Positions 59,642 through 64,000 of a stretch of 64,000 nt of DNA are shown piece after piece. Position 1 is the first letter of the stretch. Every line of letters begins with the position of its first letter. The DNA comes from Basidiobolus meristosporus CBS 931.73. Lineage: Eukaryota > Basidiobolomycota > Basidiobolomycetes > Basidiobolales > Basidiobolaceae. Position numbers and translations under genes: made by a program. The notes below the pieces were generated by a model. That model was not told the origin of the DNA. It searched no databases and saw nothing but the letters and a program-made list of their open reading frames with translations. The DNA lies in NCBI GenBank assembly GCA_002104905.1, contig MCFE01000062.1, positions 124,001 through 188,000 of the forward strand, given 5' to 3'.

Positions 59642-61313
59642 CTAAAATATCAACACAAGGTAGCTGGTAAGCAAAGCGGTGACCAAAACAGCGGCCGAGG
59701 CTGAGTGGGGCATGGCGTTAGAGTAACTAAATTCTGGACGTCCAGTAATTCTGGCAGTGGACAAAACAACCGCCACAGATCCATCTTGGGTGGTGGTCAT
59801 CGTAACGATTACATCTTTGATGACTTGGCCGTCGGACATGGTAGAGATGATGGAGCCAGGAATGCTTTGGAACGGTGTGGAGGTAGGCGTGGTAGTTCTG
59901 GTTGGGGAGGTTGTAGTTGGAACGCCTAAGTGATTGAAGAGACGTTAGAATAGCGCACTGCATAACATTTCGGTGTTTGGTGTAAGGAACGCTTACCAGT
60001 AGTGGATGTCTTTGAACCGCTACTGGTAGGTTGGGGTGTGAAAGATGAAATAGAAGTGGGAGAGCTTGTAGGAGGTCTGGAATCGACCGAACTTGCGTGA
60101 TCAGAGGATGTTGTTTGGGAAGATGAGGGGCTAGTTGGATGTGGGGGTTCTTCAGAGGTAGGGATAGCTGTAGAGGAAGGTGAAAGTGTAGAAATGTCAG
60201 TGCTAGGCTCTACTGAAGAATCATTTGTGGTAGAAATAGTAGTATGTGTAGGTGATGGAGTCGAAAAAGACTCCGCAGATGTAGTGGTTGGATCTGAAGC
60301 ACTAGTAGAGGGTGAAGTGAAGGTATGGGTTGTAGTATGAGAAGTATCCGGTAATTCTGAAGTATCTAGGGTAGAACTCGTAGGATCAGCAAGCATACGG
60401 TTTTTGAAGGTGGACAATTAAATGAAGACTAAGCAAGGTGCAATAAATACTAAAAGTATATCTAACAATAACGAAGGGAGAAGTGAAATGGATAAAGAAT
60501 CAAACTTACTGGTTGGTTGTTCTGGAGTAGAGGTGGGTGTGCTTGGAATAGTGGTAGGTGGCTGGGGTGTAGTCGTCGGAGTAACGGTCGGTTGGTCCGA
60601 CGTGGTGGGCGGCTCTGATGTGGTAGTAGGTGGCTGTGGGGTAGTTGCGGGTGATTCTGGTGTGGTGGTTGGGGGTTCTGGCGTGGGTGTGGTAGTGGGC
60701 GGCTCCGGTGTAGTAGTGGGCGGCTCTGGTGTAGTGGTGGGCGGCTCTGGTGTAGTGGTGGGCGGCTCTGGTGTAGTGGTGGGCGGCTCTGGTGTGGTGG
60801 TGGGCGGCTCTGGTGTGGTGGTGGGCGGTTCTGGTGTGGTGGTTGGGGGTTCGGGCGTGGTGGTTGGGGGTTCGGGCGTAGGTGTGGTAGTGGGTGACTC
60901 CGATGTCGTGGTGGGTGGTTCTGAGGTAGTAGTGGGCGGCTCTGGCGTAGGTGTGATAGTGGGTGTCTCTGGTGTGGTTGTTGGCTCGTTTGATGTAGTT
61001 GTGGGTGGTTGTGGTGTGGTAGTCGGTTGTTCAGGTGTAGTGGTAGGCTCCTGTCGGGTTGGCTCTTCTGAAGGAGTTACAGTTGGTTGCTCCCTAGAAG
61101 TGGGCTGCTCAGAAGGTTGCTCTGGTGTAGGTGTAGACTCAGGTTGGGGGATACCTAAGGCTATAATTTAATTGGCTAGTATGCTACTGATATGCTTGAA
61201 ACAAACTCACCGGTAGGGTCCTGGCGACGAACTAGCGCATGAGCACCTTGGGCTTTGAAATAGCCAAGGTAACTGAAAGTTAGTAGCAACAACAAGAAAG
61301 TGTGGTGCCTCAT
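59642..61313 (-). CDS. Secreted, GPI-anchored Thr/Pro/Ser-rich mucin-like wall protein
   Basis: Four exons on minus: 61313-61211, 61154-60510, 60365-59997, 59925-59642; 466 residues, all junctions in frame. The N-terminal signal peptide MRHHTFLLLLLTFSYLGYF is followed by AQGAHA and a dibasic RR at 29-30 (Kex2-like). Exon 2 is almost only Thr, Pro and Glu, with heptads EPPTTTP/S in tandem. Exon 3 is Ser/Thr-rich. Exon 4 has a short possible domain (DGQVIKDVIVTMTTTQDGSV) and then a hydrophobic C-terminus (AAVLVTALLTSYLVLIF) after small residues, a GPI signal. It should be heavily O-mannosylated and anchored in the plasma membrane or wall. The exon 2-3 junction is the least certain. A TATAAAA lies about 60 bp upstream (61375-61369). 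Confidence 0.8.
60640..61140 (-). repeat. 21-bp coding tandem repeat in the mucin gene
   Basis: Eight near-identical 21-bp units run from about 60700 to 60867 (plus-strand GGCGGCTCTGGTGTAGTGGTG). Diverged units lie on both sides. Each encodes one heptapeptide EPPTTTP on the minus strand. Copy number is likely to vary between strains. Confidence 0.85.
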
Positions 61314-61368
61314 GATGTACTTCTGTCAAATCTTTTCCAGCAAACACCCATCGGGTGGGCTTGGTGGG

Positions 61369-61375
61369 TTTTATA
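61369..61375 (-). promoter_or_regulatory. TATA box of the mucin-like gene
   Basis: TATAAAA on the minus strand, about 56-62 bp before the ATG at 61313. Confidence 0.5.
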
Positions 61376-61379
61376 TTGT

Positions 61380-61985
61380 GTGAAAAGATTGCGAAGAAAC
61401 CTGATTTGGTTGAAAACAAACCTTATCAAGATTAAGTCATGGCATCATAAGAATCTCTCAACTCTATAAATAGATTGCGAATGGCATATTATATTTCTCA
61501 GCCCACGCCTGTATAATTCGCAAATCACTAAGCCTGTTACTGCACGATCTCTAGATATATCGTTTACTCCAGATTCAATATCCGCTACGTAACCAACCGG
61601 CAAATATCCTGCCCACCAACTATTCATCAAAGAAGTCATACCTGTAGTCATGCAAACATACTTACTTGGAAGGAGGAATTTTCCTTCGACCTATTCTCAT
61701 GCCTTCAAACTCCTTTAAGCTATATTCGGTGAACTGGGTAATCTCGCCTCGCCGACCAATAACCGAGCAATCAGTATTTATTTATACATATAATGCTGGT
61801 TTTAGTAAGGGAAACGCAAGATCACTTATATGCATAATTAAGTCCTGCCAATATCTGATTACCCAAGACATATTCGAATAGTTATCAAGCCCAGATTCGG
61901 TATGGACAGACATCAATGGTGGGTATATGAAGTCATCGTATACGAGAGCTGTTCTCTCCTGCGGAAGTGGGAATCTGCGATATTA
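61380..61985. other. Upstream spacer of the mucin gene
   Basis: One minus-strand frame (61651-61445) has protein-like composition (WWAGYLPVGYVADIESGV) but no partner or family. I do not call it as a gene. Confidence 0.25.
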
Positions 61986-61989
61986 TTGA

Positions 61990-62382
61990 TCAGTATTGTG
62001 TACCCAAGCTCTTCATAATGGAAGTATAGGCGATGTTGTGCACTATCTGACGCCATCCTATATTGCACTCGTGCAAAACAATGGATGATTCTGAAGGGCG
62101 GTCTGTGATGGGCAGATTGTGGCGATGTCTGATGAAAGCACCTTCAGAATCCCATGAATCCTTTTTGGGGTGGAATCCGAAGATGGTCATTTTAAGGAAA
62201 TTTAAAGTTCCATTCTGATTGAATATCAACATATACGCCATGTTTTCCATGAGTGGAAGTTACTAGTCCAAGACCAATCCCTAATTTAAGCGCCAATAGG
62301 ATGCAAATTAGTCACCTTTCTTCCTCAAGTTTTCCCAATCATCCAGCCCATTTTTGATGCTTTCGGTATTTTCATGAGCCAT
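61990..62382 (-). CDS. Uncertain small gene or relic
   Basis: A first exon MAHENTESIKNGLDDWENL (start 62382) is followed by a GTGACT donor and a TTGGACTAG acceptor. After the join in frame the reading is VTSTHGKHGVYVDIQSEWN, then a TAA and more protein-like sequence (NDHLRIPPQKGFMGF) to a TGA. The alternative frame at 62250-61990 is open for 86 codons (MENMAYMLIFNQNG). I cannot decide between a small intact gene and a decayed one. Confidence 0.25.
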
Positions 62383-62449
62383 TTTAAGAAAGTTTGGTCA
62401 CTTGAAATGGAAAAGAATGTGGGATTAGCCGAGGCATCCGTACACACGA

Positions 62450-62710
62450 TCATTCGGCGTTATCTTCCACTCCAAAGCCAGGTATCAATTGGCTACATCC
62501 ATGTAATATTAAGCTTATATATATGACTACTCTTGGCTTATCATTGAGCATTGGATCATGCCAGGAATGTTCGCTTATATTGAATCCAACACGGGTTTTT
62601 TCTGTCATTGAGTTTTGGTTTGTCCAATTCCGACTTCCGGTCTTGGCGCTTGTGGGTGAGGTGTGCAGCTTGATATCTCCACTTATCAAATATTCACCCA
62701 CTGATGGCAA
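62450..62710 (-). CDS. Hypothetical ORF, 86 codons
   Basis: An ATG-started frame (MPSVGEYLISGDIKLHTS; MTEKTRVGFNISEHSWHD), Ser/Thr/Asn-rich at first and hydrophobic near the end. No family, signal or splice partner recognised. It lies in the same orientation as its doubtful neighbours on both sides. Confidence 0.25.
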   Translation of the reverse strand: MPSVGEYLISGDIKLHTSPTSAKTGSRNWTNQNSMTEKTRVGFNISEHSWHDPMLNDKPRVVIYISLILHGCSQLIPGFGVEDNAE

Positions 62711-63178
62711 AGGCTAGTGAAAACATGTAATTTTATTAGTTGAGCGAGCATCATTGCTGATTTGATTGTTGCCGACACAAACACATTGCCTATTGCTCCT
62801 GCAGCTTACCATCCATAGTCTTCGTGACCCTCAGGAGGACAAGGTGATTAGATGATGTGTGACTTAGAGAGGCTTGGGGCCATTGATCTTCAGGGTTGGA
62901 TTCAAACAAAATGCCGAGCCAAGATCCCAGAATCCTATTGGTCGGGGTACCGAGCAAAATTTCCAAATCGCTGAGTGCATCGAGTTGGCTCGCAGTATGG
63001 CTCAGCCTCTAGAAGCTCAGAGATGGAAGATGACGAAATGCAGATGCTGCTAAGGCAACAGCGCTGGGACGAGAGATCCTGTTCTGACCTGACTGTCGTG
63101 AGGTTTGGTTGGCTCTGGATCGAGTAGGCCATTTCTGATTTTAAGGTGGGAAATTGGTTATTGACTGAGCATCACACG

Positions 63179-63999
63179 CTAAGTAATTTCGCTAAGCCAT
63201 TTGCGGTGGTCATATACAAAGTGTAGACATTTGACAGGAGCTGAAGGTTGGCGTGTTTCTTTGTTTCGTTGGCCCATCTCATGTAGGAAAGAGTGGAGTG
63301 TTTCATGTTCAGGGCGTTGTGAAGATATACTGGATGCCTCACATAGCGCCAGGACACGATATAAATCGGTAGTCACATCAGATACCAAGCAGTTCTTAAT
63401 ATGGTAGCCCGGAAACATTTCAGAAACTGCCAACAATAATAATCTATTGCTGATCTCAGCCTCATCAATGAGCTATACAGGCCTAGGACCATTATGATAA
63501 CTATGTATATTCTCATCGGAAACGAAGCCTGGATCAAAATGCGTTTCTAGTTTGTGATCTCTTACAACCTCGAGTTGAATCTTTTTTGTGTACAGAATGT
63601 GGTTGTTTTGCACCGTGCAATGATAATGATCCTTCTGATAGATATTGTGTCAAGGTTGCGGGTCACCGTTCAGAATAATGTTGATATTCCATGGGGCACG
63701 ATTCGGTTGCGCTTAACAATCTATCAGAATCCAAGATGCCATCTCCCAACACTGTCCAACATGTGAACTCGGTGTAAATAAATAGCTAGAAAGTACTTAC
63801 GCCTCAAGTTATCTACATATATAGGCAATGTAGATGTATCGAAGACAAAGGCCACATGAACTTGATTTGGATAGATGTAAGGCTAATCATATTTAATGAT
63901 GCATGTGTGGCCATCCAATAGTTGATACATTAAATTTGAAAGCAAGGGAAATTTTGGCTTTATGGCCTCGTATAGTGCGCGTTCATTCTGTATTGTAAC
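63179..63999 (-). pseudogene. Unknown gene with three in-frame stops, cut by the window edge
   Basis: A minus-strand frame enters at 63999 (NERALYEAIKPKFPLL) and continues past a TAG at 63885-63883 into PYIYPNQVHVAFVFDTS. It crosses an 89-bp intron (63800-63712, GTAAGT donor), then reads through a TGA at 63652-63650 and a TAG at 63475-63473. Protein-like sequence continues on both sides of each stop (THFDPGFVSDENIHSYH; LIDEAEISNRLLLLAV) down to 63179. All three stops are one transition away from CAG, CGA or TGG. No family recognised. The length seen is about 240 residues, with the N-terminus outside the window. A decayed gene is the simplest reading, because other genes here use all three stops normally. 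Confidence 0.55.
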
Positions 64000-64000
64000 G

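Noticed and set aside
60700-60867. Regular 21-bp repeats as a CRISPR array
   Set aside because: Units are contiguous without spacers, encode heptapeptides in frame, and the DNA is eukaryotic.
60422-61171. Plus-strand 249-codon Gly/Val-rich ORF
   Set aside because: It is the exact antisense of exon 2 of the mucin-like gene. Signal peptide, splice sites and GPI tail are all on the minus strand.
63179-63999. In-frame TAG/TGA as evidence for an alternative genetic code
   Set aside because: Intact genes in the window terminate normally at TGA (Vps60, symporter), TAG (F-box, mucin) and TAA (IDO, 116-residue gene).

Overview
The window is nuclear DNA of a filamentous fungus. The evidence is small, densely spaced spliceosomal introns (about 54-90 bp) with GTAAGT/GTGAGT-like donors and TAG/CAG acceptors, TATA boxes about 60-135 bp before start codons, an ESCRT-III Vps60 gene, a fungal-type indoleamine 2,3-dioxygenase, a GPI-anchored Ser/Thr/Pro-rich wall protein, and fungal gypsy, copia and CACTA (tnp2) transposons. 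I cannot place it below kingdom level; a basidiomycete or an early-diverging lineage both remain possible. All intact genes end at ordinary stops, so the standard code applies.

The window alternates between AT-rich, repeat-filled blocks and higher-GC, mostly single-copy islands. Bases 1-18221 are nested transposons. They hold a CACTA tnp2 relic cut by a solo LTR, a gypsy element (A, 2739-7654) on the minus strand carrying two small inverted-repeat elements, the gag-pol remains of a second gypsy (B, 7655-9985), a CACTA-like element with divergent genes (tnp2 on minus, a second ORF on plus, 10194-16110) and a truncated copia element (C). The first island (18222-25541) has one clear gene, a DAACS-family carboxylate/amino-acid symporter. 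Bases 25542-35800 are two fused copia elements (D and E) with solo LTRs inside them.

The second island (35800-45985) holds Vps60/CHMP5 (six introns), two small closely spaced minus-strand genes, and an F-box/LRR protein. Bases 45990-50280 are a second, internally deleted CACTA copy, copia G remains and several solo LTRs. The third island (50280-56070) holds the IDO gene and weak candidate genes. Bases 56077-58460 are again LTR remnants. The last island (58460-64000) has a relic of a metallo-beta-lactamase-fold hydrolase, the mucin-like GPI protein, and a multi-stop pseudogene running off the right edge.

The host genes do not form a pathway or cluster. They are scattered housekeeping, transport and surface genes between TE blocks. 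The most unusual items are: a 730-bp long-armed foldback element inside an LTR; a CACTA-like element whose second gene is followed by four copies of a ~140-bp coding repeat; a DAACS transporter lacking two sodium-site acidic residues; an IDO with a mitochondrial-like leader; and a Vps60 intron with donors 4 nt apart.
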